DNA of 64,000 nucleotides from Sinonovacula constricta (taxonomy: Eukaryota; Mollusca; Bivalvia; Cardiida; Solecurtidae): the NCBI GenBank assembly GCA_007844125.1, contig CM017567.1:17561480-17625479 (forward strand). Direction: 5' to 3'. Positions 11,451 through 26,400 of this stretch are shown in pieces (position 1 is the stretch's first letter; the number at the start of each line of letters is the position of its first letter). The notes beneath the pieces were generated by a model that worked only from the letters and a program-made list of their open reading frames with translations, had not been told where the DNA came from and searched no databases. The translations under genes and the position numbers were made by a program.

Positions 11451-14400
11451 ATGTCTCTGGAAGAGTTGCAAGAGGCACTGGCCTTAAAGTCAACAAATAA
11501 GAATGGAGCCATCGAAGGCTTGTACAAAATTGGTAAGCATCCAAACCTAGATTATTTTTTAAAGTACATGTGCTTTAATTTCAATAACATTGATGTTTCT
11601 GATTTTCTTAAGAAGTTGTAAACATTAAACTCTAATTATTCAAACTTCTTTTCTTATCATAAACTTTATTTTTAACCCTATAAGTTTCTATACTTATGTT
11701 CTCTACTTTTACTCTGGTTATTCTTTTATTTACGATAAGCTATATTGTATTTGGCACCTTTTGACTGAGTGTCAGGGTGCCATTAAACCCAAGGTATCAA
11801 TACAAATACATTTGAAGATTGTAAGTAGTTTTGTTTCATATTTATTTTCAGTTAACTCAAAGGAAAGATAAAACAGGATTTTCTTTATTATTGACATTCT
11901 TATGAATTGCATCTTATTGTTAACTTCTGTAATAATGATGATGTATGTTCTTTTTAATGTAGACAAAAGCTTAAACTTGCAGTGAATTATGAAATGAAGT
12001 TTTTGTTAGTATTTAAGATGTTCCATTTAGAATCATTTGTCTGCATTTTATTTTATTAAAGTTTCTAGTAATGGGCTATTGATATTTAAAAAGATTACCC
12101 TTTTTACATGTTTAAAGAATGTTCATTTCCATCTTTTGATTCATCGATATGGACTGTGTTGTACCTTAGCCTGTGAGCATGTATGTCACATATGCTTGAA
12201 GTGCACGAAATGTTACAATTCAGACACAGCTGATTGCTGTCGTAAACACAATACAAAATATTGCCATATTTAGTCACACTATTATAAGGGGAAATCACTA
12301 GTATATAATAAGTATAATAAGTTAAATGAACAACAAATACCTGAGCAAAACATGGCATAGAGCTTTATAAGCTGTATAATAGGTAAAATAAGAAACAGAA
12401 AAGTAAAAGAACCAGAAGTCGCAAAGTACAAATAGTAAAACTATTCAACTACAAAATTTAGTTTGCTGTAACCTACTTAACCTGAAGCCCAGGGAAAGTT
12501 ATTACAGTTTCGGGCAAATAGAAATTCTTAGACACCAGCCCAAACATACAAGTGACTTCATTGAGTAATTCCAATCCTTTTAGAATGCTTTTTTTACAAA
12601 CAAAAACAAGAAATTCCTAAACAGCATTTCCTGTTGACTTTTTCGTAATTTTTACACAAATCAGTGATGTAACAGTATCTAAATCTTAGAAGCACTGATT
12701 TCTTCAATTGAGATAAACAAGCGTTTATTATACTGTAAAATCATCAGACATGCGCTTTGTTGTTCTTAATAAAACAAGCATTTAAAATGCCTTGAGATGG
12801 CAGCAGATGTTGTTTTCTCCCTTATTATGTCTTATTGTGAATGAAGAATAAACAAATACAGTGAGGATAAATTAGTAGAGTTTATGTATATCTTGTTTAA
12901 TGCATTATTTCAGAAAAACATAACTGAGTGTTCATATATCATAGTTTAGAGTGCCTAAATAGTTCACAACTAGATCTTTGTTTTCGGGTCAGTGAAACAT
13001 TCTGGGGAAATTGATTTTGCTGAGCTGCCTGCTAGAAATGGGCAAGTGCCTGGAAAGACATTAAGGCTTAGACTGAAATTTCTGATGACAAATTGGTGAT
13101 GCTGCCATTAAGTCAAGATGATGACCTGTGTGTTTGGTTGTTCATCTGCTGTATTTGATAGGCGTATCACAGTCTCCACACAATGTGACACCATCCACAA
13201 TTTTCATTGTTGATCTGTCCACATTCAGCCAGAAGTGACCTCAAACGTCTCTTTTTTTCTGTTTGTTTGGCAATCTTTTGATAGAACAATTGGCTCGGTC
13301 ATATGGTTTAGGTGGAGAATGATTAAATTGCTGAACTTTAGTTAAAAATTATGTTATAAGTAAATTAGTTTTTACATATTCTGCTATCTCATAACACAAG
13401 GCTTTTTTTAGGCCAATTTTATAGCCGATATTCGGTCATGTTCCCAATGACAAAACATATACTTTTTTCCCAATCAGAGAAGAAAAATTCCCAATCGAAA
13501 AAAAAAAAGAATTGACTTGCTTCTAAAGCAAGCAGCGTTAGCAGAGGCGGGATCATCATCGAGTAAAGTGGAATTAAATAAGGCAAACATGATAAAAAAC
13601 AACATATAACAGTACAGCTTTTTATTCCCCAAAGGTGTAAAAAATTCCCAATTTCTGGCAAAACGACGCGAAAATTCCCAATTCCAGGGGTATGGGTCAT
13701 ATTCCCAAAATGGTGAAAAAAAGCCCTGTAACAATGTTGCTACTTTTATTAAATTGTATGTCCACTAAGGCTTATGCTTCTATTCAACATTTGTTTTACT
13801 TAAATTGAACAATAAAATGGTATCAATAAAGTAAAAATCTAGTTTAAAACTCTTATTATAAAGAATACTGCAAATGCAAATTGAGAACATCATGTTTCCT
13901 GGACTGTTTAGAATGAACTCCCCTGACATGGATTCAACTTCAGACTACATTATCTGTCACTTATCATGGGTCACTTTTCTTCAATACAGGCATCTTTGAC
14001 TTTGGATGCACAAAATAGGGGCAGCAACCAAATGATACACAGTATCAGCAAAGAACCAGTATGTTAATTGTATATCGCAATATACTGGTATACCACGATA
14101 ACCCTTCTGTGCATAAGACAGTATAAATTGAATGTTAAAGAATAGATTCCAACAGTGCTAATGAAAAAGTTCTGTCTTTTTTTCTCTCAATTTTTTCTCT
14201 TTTCATTTGGCATTGCTGCTTTGACTTGTTTGTTTATCATAGAACAGTTTTGTGTAAAATGAAGCTTTTATGTTTGTTCATAGTAAGAAAAGATGTGGAC
14301 ACCAACATTGAAGAGGCAATAAAGACTAAGGAGCAGGCAGTGTTAGAACTTGGGTCCCTGCTGGCTGAAACAAAACAGGCTGAATGTATGTATGCATAAC

Positions 14401-17400
14401 TTGTAGATTAGGTCTCTACTTAAAGTTCTTTTGAAAATGTTTCTGAGACAGATTTTGTCAAAAGTAACTAGGGATATGTAAAAAAAATAAAATAATACAT
14501 TTTTATACAGAATAACAATTTATAATGTTTTGTTGTTGTGTAGCCATGTATGCAAATTTCTGTCATACTGACTTCAGTTGGTGGTCTAGTTCTAGATTGA
14601 GTTAGGAAACCAGATTTATCATAGCAATATATCTGCAAAGCCCTTAACAAACCATTTCATGTTAATTTCTAATGCATTCCAGCAATACAGCAATTTAATG
14701 GAGAATTTGAAGGCATTAGCACTCATGATGCACCAGTAACTCTGTTTTCTTCAGAGTTACTGATATACACCCTGTTATCTGAACGTCTGTGGTCAAATTT
14801 GCACCTTGTTTTATTAAAACTCTTCATATATACATCCTGTTAGCTTAAGATCTGCTGATATACATCCTGTTGTATTAGGCTCCATTGATATACAACCTGT
14901 TATCTTTAGCTCTATGAATATACAGCCTATTATCTGAAGCTCTATTGATATACACTCTGTTATCTGAAGCTCCACTGATAGGCACCTTGATATCTTAAGC
15001 TCTGGTGATCTACACCCTGTTATATTAAGCTCCACTGATACACACCCAGTTATTCTAAGTATAACTTATATACATACTGTGGTCTTAAGCTCTGCTGATA
15101 TACACCCTGTCATATTAAGCTCCATTGATATACATCTTTTCAATTTAAGCTCTACTGATAAACAGCCTGTTACATAATGCTCCACTAATATACACCCTGT
15201 TATCTAGGTCTATATGCATATACATCCAGTTATCTTAAGCTATGCTGATAAACACCCTACTATATTAAACTACTGATATACAACATGTTACCTTAAGCTC
15301 TGTGCATATAAACTCTGTTGTCTTAAGCTCTGCTGATATACACCCTGCTATCTTAAACTTTACTTGTATATAATTTATATTCTTAATGTCTACAGGTATA
15401 ACATATATTCTTTATTTCTGAAGTTCTACAGATATATCTATCTCTTGTATTAGCCCTGGCAAACCTTGTAAGGTTTACACGGCCTTTTCTGGGACAGGTG
15501 AGCAAGGCAAAGGCAGCTAAGATGGTACGAGGGCTAGTTGACCAATTCTTAGACATGGAGGCAGGCACAGGCAAGGAGGTAAGTTATCACTTTGGGATTG
15601 TTTGTTGAACAGTTTGATTTCTTAAAACTAGTGTTACAGTCTAACAGAGCAGTAACATACATAAAAGTTTTGTATATATCTTACAGGATAGTGGGGTAAA
15701 TTTTGCAAAATCAGGCAAGAGTTTTGAAATAAACATGCTCATTATATCATGAGGGAACAACTTCAAACAACTTTGCTGAACAATAAAAATGGAAAGGAGA
15801 GCAACATATTCATACCTGCTTATGTCGGGGATGATCATTGGTATTTTTATTTATACAAGTCTTACAAACACCATTATTGTCATGTTGGTGGCTTCCAGTT
15901 ATTTATGATACAGAGATTACCCTTGGTGTACCTATATTGAGCAAATAGTGCGAGCACAAGACATGTCAGCAGCACACACAAATTTAGATTGTTTGTTGCA
16001 GGTTGACCTTTGTAAGGAATGTATAGACTGGGCCAAAGACGAGAAGAGAACATTCCTCAGACAGGCATTAGAGGTGAGCAAGACATGGTTAAGTTGAAAG
16101 CTTGATTATTTTACGAGTAAGGAGATCTCAGGTTAATTTTTGCATGCAAAAGTTCCAACAACTTGTTTCCAACAAAAGTTTTTTATCTTAATAATCAGTT
16201 CATAATTTAACAAATTTTACTTTTCAGAAGTTTAAGTAGAAATGTACAAGCATGATAGAACTAGTGATGAATAGCTTTTGAAAAAAGTTAAGTAACTATG
16301 CTTCATGAACTTGTAATTTAATGATGGAATAAAATTAAACAATCTAATTTATATAGATAAAATAGTTTCTAAAATGACGAATTGTTATTTTGACAGCATC
16401 ATCTTTGCATGCTTAATTGGTTATACATTTATATGTGTCAAATTATTGGCTTTGGCATATACAGTTGCACCCCAGTTGCTCAAACACTGGAATGGTAGAA
16501 TTACTGGATTAGTCTGAACTGCTTTTCCCAAAACTTGTCTTCTTTGTTCTATATGACTTACCACACATAATATAAACAGAATATAGACGCTATGAACACA
16601 CATCAGCATAATATACCACGCATAATATTGCATAACATGTAGTTAGAACGGGTCGCAGGTCCCAACAGCCGATTTACCTGTATTTTCACACCTTATTGAT
16701 CCAATACTATCTCTGCTTTTCCACCCCAGACTGATTGTCATTGCAGTCAAACTACTGGTGATTGTGCTTTTTACACCTCAGCAAAGTGCGACAATAAGTA
16801 TGTCAGTGTCAACATAAACTTATTAACTGCCAGTGTTAGGTTTTACTACTGATTGATTGTTGTATCAGATGATGTTATGTTTACTTGTATTTTGTTATAT
16901 TTTTCCTTTTATTAATCTTGATTTATTTAAGATTTATGTTTTTGATCTGAGAACAACCCCAACACCAAAAAAATTATTGTGTACAGTTTGTTTGCAACTG
17001 AAATCATTGCAGTTCAAACCTTCTGTTCTTTATCCAACTCAAGGTCAAATTGGTTCTAACCAATCAATCAATCCCAGTATATCTTCATTTCAAAGTATTC
17101 AGTTAACAACATCACATATGTCACAATTGCTTATCAGTACTGATTTTTGTCCAAGATTGTCAATCACAAGAAAACAAATAGATGCAAATCTGTTATCACA
17201 AAAACTAAACAGAAAATGCCAAAGAAAATATCAATTTTATATAAAGAGATAGATAAACTTGGCTGATAACACTTTATTATATATTTTGCAATTTGTTCAT
17301 AAAAACAGTTGACAATCTGACTTGTAAGTGAATTTCTCTTACCCTCGAACTCCCAGATCACTAGAATTATATAAGTTATCTGTGTGTGTGTTTAAGTGAC

Positions 17401-20400
17401 CAGGCTTTGACTGTATATTATTTTGTTCATGCCAAAAAAGTGTGTTTTGTAGCTTATGTTATGTTTTCAAAGTAGTTTTTATCTGTTTAGCCACTTGCTT
17501 TTGTCTTTTACAAGCCTATACATATTTTTGAATCATGTTCTGTAGCTGTTTTATGATTTGTACATTTTTCTCTGTTACAGGCACGTTTGATTGCTCTCTA
17601 CTTCGAAACAAAGAAATACCAGGAGGCTCTTGTGTTAAGTATGTTTCTCTGTGTTCCATTTTATCTTACCACAGCATCTAATTATATTGTGTTCACCTTC
17701 CATTTTATCTTACCACAGCATGTACTATTGGTTTTAATAGAGAATGGCATGAAATAAATTGAATCATGTGACAGTCTTTTGACGGCTCCAACATGTTCAT
17801 GTTAATTTTTTTCTGTAGTGGAAGGCACCTATAAATAAACAATGAAAGTAATCCAGCCCTGAGTTATATGATTCATATACCTTATCTACAGAGACTCTTT
17901 ACCAGTCAAAAGGTTAAAACATTAATGTACACAAAACAAGAGGTACACATATTCTGCTTTTAAAAAGAATTCAGTGAGTGAATTTGCCCATGTTAAAATA
18001 TGACTGTTGCATTATGTCACACTTGTATTGGTTCATATCAGAACTAAGGAAGAACTATATCTAATTCACTGTTTGTGAGATATTTAATATGGATGCGCAG
18101 TATTACCCATTTATCGGTATATGGCGATACTGTCAGTACACTATTCCAGCCATACAGATATTTATTCTCAGTTTTAATTTCTAAAGGAAACATTGATTTA
18201 TTTTCTACTTGAGATCAAACTATTACAGTATTTTAATACATACATATCTTGATGATTAACTTTTTATCTGCAGCTATTGTGTACCAAATATATTGTAAAT
18301 CAGATCTACAATCAATATTTATCAGCAATCAGTTTTGGTAGCTACATCACATTCATCCTAAGTGGATTTCCAAATTATCTATTTTTAGCTGCAGTCTTAA
18401 TTCATGGACAAAATTTTAGTTGACAATAGGGGTAAGCCAGTGTAGAGCTAAACACCTGATTTGTGAAAAAACGGTTAATGTACAGCATCCGCTACAATGA
18501 AGCATAATTTCAAAACATTTATAATCTAATAAATGCAAAATTTCAACACTGGTAGTTCTGTTCTGTAGCACTGGATTTTGCTGTCAGCATTTTAGACTGT
18601 ACTCCCGTACATCCAGGTTATTTATAAACATGGACATGTTCATATCAGTATAAAATAGCAAAGCCAAGTCAAAAGTATGTTGCACTTCGGAATGAATAAA
18701 AAGAATGGTACATTAGCAGAAATGCAGTGCTGTTGTCAATGTGAAGGGGGCACCACAAATTTTGCAACTCATCTTCGCCGGCATCTTTTAGTGTTGTCAA
18801 AAGCTTGTACTAGCAAGGTTGAGGCCAGTGTAACACAAAATGAGGAACATAGAGGGACATAAATAATAAATACTGTCACAATTCCCATGACATAAATGTC
18901 CAAAAGTAAATTCCAGAGAAAACATTTTATTAGATTCAAAAATGAGATATTACGACTTGCCCCAAGTGTATCACAATTTATCGCAATACAAGATTTCTGG
19001 AGATACCCGTCCCTTATATTTAATAAAATTCCAACAGCACTACATCAAGTGAACATTGTCCCCATATCTCCATGTAACTAAAGCGTAGATGGTACTTTGA
19101 AAGAGCGAGGTACTGCTGACCAACTGATTATGACCCGGGCACACTACAGCATGATTTTGTTACCAGTTGTGGTGAGTTGCAACTCGATTTCACTCTCCAG
19201 CAAGTAACAGACTCAACTACATGCTAAGGTTATTTCAACATTCAGTGACAATTGAATGAGAAGCAGGTCATCCACTGCATCATCCTTTCGTTATTTAGGC
19301 CAGGTATTGCAAATGCTGCAGCCCCATACCCCGAAGACATTTATTGTAGTAACCTTAAGGTCCAGCTTGTAATATTCTCTCAGCAAACATTTCAGAATAC
19401 TTACAATGGTTGGTATGTTCTCCTAGGATTGTAGGCATTGGTTGATTGTCTTATCCAAGATGAAAGCATGACAAACTGAAATGGTAAAGTCTCAAAGGCG
19501 AACAGATGTTGAATACACGAATACATGATGTGGCCAAATTATTATGGAGAAGTCTTGCGAGTTACACCTACCCATTGTAGAAACTTGTGTTCTAAGGAGA
19601 CAGGCAGATCATAGTTGCTGAATCTCCACCATTCTCACCTCAACTTCCAAGGTTCCAACCAGGAGGTCTGCCAACTGTCTGAGTGTATCTTTAGTCTTGG
19701 TTTTTCCTTTACCCCAACAAGCTGAATAATGACATGACCAGTTGGTAAAAGAAAAAACAAGTCATCCTTTTGCAAATAGCTACCACATAAAAAACGATAA
19801 GATGTAAGAGAACTTAATCTGTTACAGCATCCACCCTTCTGAAGGAGCTCAAGAAACTGGACGACAAGGCCCTACTGGTGGAGGTTCAGTTGTTGGAGTC
19901 TAAGATCTACCATGCCCTCAGTAACCTGCCTAAGGCACGAGCAGCCCTAACCTCTGGTAGAACAACTGCTAATGGAATCTACTGCCCGCCCAAACTTCAG
20001 GCCGCTCTCGATCAGCAGTCAGGTGATTAAATGCTATTGGTCTAGTGTTATGTAGTAAGGAATTGCTCAGACAAACAACTACTTTCCCCAAAGTAAACTA
20101 CTCTTCTGAACGAAGTTTCAAAAATTCATTGTTTATTAAACAAGGATAACCGTCTCCAGATAACTGAAATACTGTTGGTGGGATGATAAACCCAATAAAC
20201 AATAAACAAGGATATATAATAATTGTATGTCATTTGTAGGTTGTAAACAAATATACAATGCATGGAAGTTTAGTTATGACAAAATTACACCATGAAGGCT
20301 GCATCTCAACATTGCTCTAATGCACTTTCCTCAAGACTTAATAGGGAAGATTTTTCACACTTTCACACGCAGAGCTTGAAATACATACCTCATAAGAAAT

Positions 20401-23400
20401 TTCACAACTAGCTGCAGTGATTATAAAACATTCACCCATATATAGCCTGGTAATCTCCCATTAATTATAGTAGCTGAAAGTGTTTTTTTTTAAGGCTTTT
20501 AGCTGACTATGTAGCCAAAAATATATAAACAAACCATGTGTAATGTACCAATGTTCTATTCAGGTATCCTACATGCTGCTGAGGAGAAGGACTTTAAGAC
20601 GGCATACTCATACTTCTATGAGGCTTATGAGGGTTATGACTCTGTAGACAGTCCCAAGGCTATCATTGCCCTCAAATACATGCTTCTCATGAAGATCATG
20701 TTGAACTCGTAAGTCCCTATTCATATTTGTACTAAAAGATATGTTGTAAGTTAGACCATGGTTAATCATAACTGGCTATGAATTATTACCTACCACCAGT
20801 CTCTACAGCATAAGCTTATGGTAGGAGGTGACATTAAGTTGATACCTACTCGTAGTGTTCTCCCCATTCACTTACACGTCTCGTGCGACATTCCTTCAAT
20901 CCAGGACATCCTTTGTTATCATGCCATAACCTCCTCAACATGCTTTGGTCTCAGACCCAACTCTCATTACTTTTGTTAATCATGATCAGTTGTGCTTGCA
21001 CTTGTGTTTATTCTCACACACATTGTCAGGAATGATATGGAAGTCAGCATTATACTTGTCCCAATCAGAGTCAAGCATTCAATGTTGCCAAGGGAATAAG
21101 CTCAGACAAAAGTTCTTGTCTGTGTTCTACTTAAACTAGAGTACAAATAGCTGAATGTAGGCCTCATACATGATGCATGCCGAGCACCGTGCAATAAGGA
21201 AAACCTAGTCCATAATGCATATCATAGACATGTCATTTGATTCATTATACTTCCTTTAATCTCGGCATTTTCTCTTTTCATTTCACTACCTACCGTATAT
21301 GTAAGCTTTATGCAAATTTGGTGTGGGGTATATATTGCTGTGGGGTCCCTATTACCAAAATTGAAAAAAAATATGAAAAAAGGCTAAGGGTGTAAAACTT
21401 CAAGTGGTGTTATAATCCACAATATATGGTAATTTTACTTTGTTTGATTTCTGAGTTTATGGCTCATTTTTTTTTCATAACATGGAATGAAGGATAAAAA
21501 GCACAGGTTGAAAAGTTCTGGATAAAATGTAAAGTTTAAAACTCTTAATAACAGTTCCCACAGCAGCTGATACTGGTTTAAAGTAAGTGGAGTTTGTGAC
21601 TGTTAATGAAAAAAGTTTCTTCATTTGTGTATTCATGATAGGTACCATTCCAAAATTATACAATTCTAAATAAATTTTATATTTGTATCACTTTACAACA
21701 CTCTTAATGAAGATATAGATTTAAATAAAGTAAACCAAAAAACAAAAGCATTTGAATCTAAATGGTGTTAAAATGGTGTTAGAACAACAAAAGTTAATAA
21801 CAAATGACATATGTAAGCTACATTCTAGATTGCAATTCTAAACACATTCACTGTCTTATTATGCTCCCCAAATGAAAATTCAGGGGAGAATATAGTTGCT
21901 GCATAGTTCGTCCGTCCGTCCCACAGTCACGTCCGGCCCATAACTTTGTTATTTGAAATCACATTTTAAAATTAATTGACAAAATGATCATCATATCGAG
22001 AAGAGGTGTTGCTGGCAAGATTCGGGTCAGTACCTTGAAGGTCAAAGTCACAGCATCACCTTGACACAAAATCATGTCTGGTTCATTACTTTTTTATTTG
22101 TAGTTGGATTTTAAAATTACTGCAGAGAAATGATCGCCATATCGAGACGACATGTCGCATGCAAAATTTGGGTTGCTACCTTGAAGGTCAAGCAGGATAT
22201 CTGTAAAATGTTCATATTTTTGTGTTTTGATATACAATAAATTGCAATTCAGAAGATTTTAATTAGTGCAGCATTGTGTGAGTATTATTTATGTATGAAA
22301 GTCCCAATAAGTTTGGCCGTCTGTTCTCTTTTAAACGTTACAGTGCAGATGAAGTTCAGGCCATCCTGAGTGGAAAATTGGCCCTTAAATACTCTGGAAG
22401 TGAAGTCGATGCCATGAAATCAATTGCTGCTGCAAGTAATAAACGCTCGCTTGCTGACTTCCAGAAGGTATGTATTATATCATTGTTATGAACTACAGGT
22501 GTAAAATGACTGGTAAAATATAGATGGTCAAACTGTTGATTGGGATAGTACTAGTAATAATTTTAATTATTAATTGATCAGTTATTGCTCCTTTTTCGAT
22601 TATTTTGATCATTTACTGTTTCTTTTTGGATTATTTCAATCGGTTATTGTTCTTTTCTGATTATTTCAGTCAGTTTCTATTCTTGTCTAATTATTTCTAT
22701 CGGTAACTGTTCCTTTCCGATTATTTCGATCAGTTACTGTATCTTTCCAATTATTTCGATCAGTAACTGTTTCTGTCCAATTATTTCGATCAGTAACTGT
22801 TTCTGTCCAATTATTTTGATCAGTAACTGTTTCTGTCCAATTATTTCTATCAGTAACTGTTCCTTTCCAATTATTTCGATCCGTTACTGTATCTTTCCAA
22901 TTATTTCGATCAGTAACTGTTTCTGTTCAATTATTTCTATCAGTAACTGTTCCTTTCCAATTATTTTGATCAGTTACTGTATCTTTCCAATTATTTCGAT
23001 CAGTAACTGTTTCTGTCCAATTATTTCAATCAGTAACTGTTTCTGTCCAATTATTTCAATCAGTAACTGTTTCTGTCCAATTAATTTGATCAGTAACTGT
23101 TCCTTTCCAGGTATTGATCATCAGAATTCATATCCAATTAAGAGAATAATAATGCTGCGATAGCACATTTCTTTTGTATACATCTGTATGCTGTTTGTAC
23201 AAGATAGACTTTTGAAATTTCTAGTCTAGCAATATCTGTCATTTTCAATATTTAATGTTTACGATTGTGCAAATTATCCTTGATGTTCTACAATTAAAAC
23301 TGTCTTTAATTGGTTTTCCTTATAACTTGATTTTAATAATGTTGGAAACTTGAAATGAAATCAAACAAAAAAGAATTGTAAAACTTAAGGAGAAAACAGT

Positions 23401-26400
23401 CGTCAATGGGGTATAAAGTGTCTTGATACTTGACCTTGCCAAAATCAATGTGGTATAGAAAACCATCTAAATATATTCATAATTCAATAAAGGCCAGGTA
23501 TACAAGATTGATATTGATTGACAAAGTGATCATTATAGAAGATAGTTCAGAATTTGTATTTGTTTATATTTGAACCAAGTATTTTGAGTAAATTTCCAGC
23601 ACTTTAATTACATTTACATCAAGACCACATGAGTGCTTTAGTTGTGATAGAAAAAGAAAAACCATGTGAAAACAAAATTGTTCGTGGAATTTACCAAGTT
23701 TGTAAACATACATGTTTAGTTAATTGAATATGCAATAAAAATTTAAAAATTCAAAAAAAAAAGTGAAAGTAATTATAATTGAACTTCTAGTGATTATTAA
23801 CAATACCTTATAAACAATTTGGATTGATTTTCACTGGCCATTATCTTAAAATTCTGTGTTTGGTACAAACTGAGAAAAAATCTTAAATGATGCAATTTAA
23901 TTGGTTTTTAATTCTTTAACAAACAATGTAAAATAAAGAGTTTGTATTTTATTTATGTTGTTTTTTTATTAGAAAGACTGTCAATACAAAAGATTCACTA
24001 TTCATAAAAAAAACGTCACTATCCCTAAAATCATTTCCAGAACAATAAGTAAGCTTAAAGTTACACCAAACATATAAAATATGAACATTTTCTTAAAAGG
24101 TATTACTTCTTTGTCAGTACTTTACCTTGTATAGACTGTATTCTAATTGTGCTTGAACACTTATCAACTTTATGGATCATACTGTTTTGTTAGACCCTGG
24201 TGACATACAAGGTGCAGCTGGAGGAAGATCCAATTGTGAGCGCCCACCTCAAGACTCTGTATGATAACCTCCTAGAACAGAACCTGTGTCGCATCATAGA
24301 GCCCTTCTCTAGAGTGCAGGTAAATGTTGACATCTGTGTCGTATCATATTGATAGAGCCCTTCTCTAAAGTGCAGGTAAACCTGTACACCCGTGACGTAT
24401 CATATTCATAGAGCCTTTCTCTAGAGTGAAGGTAAACCTGTACACCTGTGTCGTATCATATTCATAGAGCCTTTCTCTAGAGTGCAGGTAAATGTTGACA
24501 CCTGTGTCGTATCATATTCATAGAGCCTTTCTCTAGAGTGCAGGTAAATGTTGACACCTGTGTCGTATCATATTCATAGAGCCTTTCTCTAGAGTGCAGG
24601 TAAACCTGTACACCTGTGACGTATCATATTCATAGAGCCTTTCTCTAGAGTGCAGGTAAATGTTAACACCTGTGTCGTATCATATTGATAGAGCCCTTCT
24701 CTTAAGTGCAGGTAAATGTTGACACCTGTGTCGTATCATATTGATAGAGCCCTTCTCTAAAGTGCAGGTAAATGTTGACACCTGTGTCGTATCATATTAA
24801 TAGAGCCCTTCTCTAAAGTGCAGGTAAATGTTGACACCTGTGTCGTATCATGTTCATAGAGCCTTTCTCTAAAGTGCAGGTAAACCTGTACACCTGTGTC
24901 GTATCATAGAGCCTTTCTCTACACCTGTGTCGTATCATATTCATAGAGCCTTTCTCTAGAGTTCAGGTAAACCTGTACACCTGTGTCGTATCATATTCAT
25001 AGAGCCTTTCTCTAGAGTGCAGGTAAATGTTGACACCTGTGTCGTATCATATTCATAGAGCCTTTCTCTAGAGTGCAGGTAAACCTGTACACCTGTGTAC
25101 CTTTCTCTCAGTGGTTCAAGAATTGTTCTTCAGCTTATTTGGCTGCAATGCCTAGACATGCACATACTGTTCATGGTGTCATATGACTAAGTCAAGCCTT
25201 AATCATAAAGTATGTTAATGATTGTACTTGTTGTTTCCGTGGCTAACACTCAGTGGTTGTTTCCGTGGCTAACACTCAGTGGTTGTTTCTGTGGCTAACA
25301 CTCAGTGGTTGTTTCCGTGGCTAACACTCAGTGGTTGTTTCTGTGGCTTACGCTCAGTGGTTGTTTCCATGGCTAACACTCAGTGGTTGTTTCCATGGCT
25401 TATGCTCAGTGGTTGTTTCTGTGGCTTACGCTCAGTGGTTGTTTCCGTGGCTAACACTCAGTGGTTGTTTCTGTGGCTAACACTCAGTGGTTGTTTCTGT
25501 GGCTAACACTCAGTGGTTGTTTCCGTGGCTAACACTCAGTGGTTGTTTCTGTGGCTTACGCTCAGTGGTTGTTTCCATGGCTAACACTCAGTGGTTGTTT
25601 CCATGGCTTATGCTCAGTGGTTGTTTCTGTGGCTTACGCTCAGTGGTTGTTTCCATGGCTAACACTCAGTGGTTGTTTCTGTGGCTAACATTCAGTGGTT
25701 GTTTCCGTGGCTAACACTCAGTGGTTGTTTCTGTGGCTAACACTCAGTGGTTGTTTCCGTGGCTAACACTCAGTGGTTGTTTCTGTGGCTTACGCTCAGT
25801 GGTTGTTTCCATGGCTAACACTCAGTGGTTGTTTCTGTGGCTAACACTCAGTGGTTGTTTCTGTGGCTAACACTCAGTGGTTGTTTCTGTGGCTAACACT
25901 CAGTGGTTGTTTCCATGGCTAACACTCAGTGGTTGTTTCTGTGGCGAACACTCAGTTTCTGCTGGAGTGTCAGTCTTGCTTGATCTTACTTGGGTTGATT
26001 GTAATACATTGTATTTTCAGTGTCATAAAATTGAAACAGTTAGATTTTTTAAAACATCTCAACCACATAAGAACTTATGACAAAAGTCAACACTTTAATT
26101 TTACCGAAATATAGACAATTCTTTAGGAAAATGATGTTAGAATAAGGTCAACATGATGGCACTGGAAGAGATGATGTATTTTGCAAAAAAAGCACTTTAA
26201 TGATGCTTTAGCCAAATGCAAATGTGTGCGATCAATATATTCAAAAGAAAATACATTAGGTTACAAGTGCTCCTCTTTTTCATTCTTTTGGTGGAGTGAT
26301 ATAATTTCTTGTGCTGCGTGAAAGATTGCTTTAAAAAAACATTAAGTTTCATTAAAATAAATGATTGATAATACCAAAATTGTGACTTCATCATAGCAAA

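Noticed and set aside
13419..13734. Two overlapping minus frames of 93 and 86 codons
   Set aside because: They lie inside a short transposon remnant in intron 1, in two registers, with Trp-Glu-Phe repeats that come from the attcccaa motif.
16857..17252. 131-codon open frame in PSMD11 intron 4
   Set aside because: It starts at a non-ATG codon, is rich in Ser/Gln/Leu from AT-rich DNA, has no domain, and lies in an intron of a well-defined gene.
25279..26080. Plus-strand frames with [14 protein letters not shown] repeats
   Set aside because: This is a 26-bp intronic minisatellite. Three units make a multiple of three, so frames stay open by construction.
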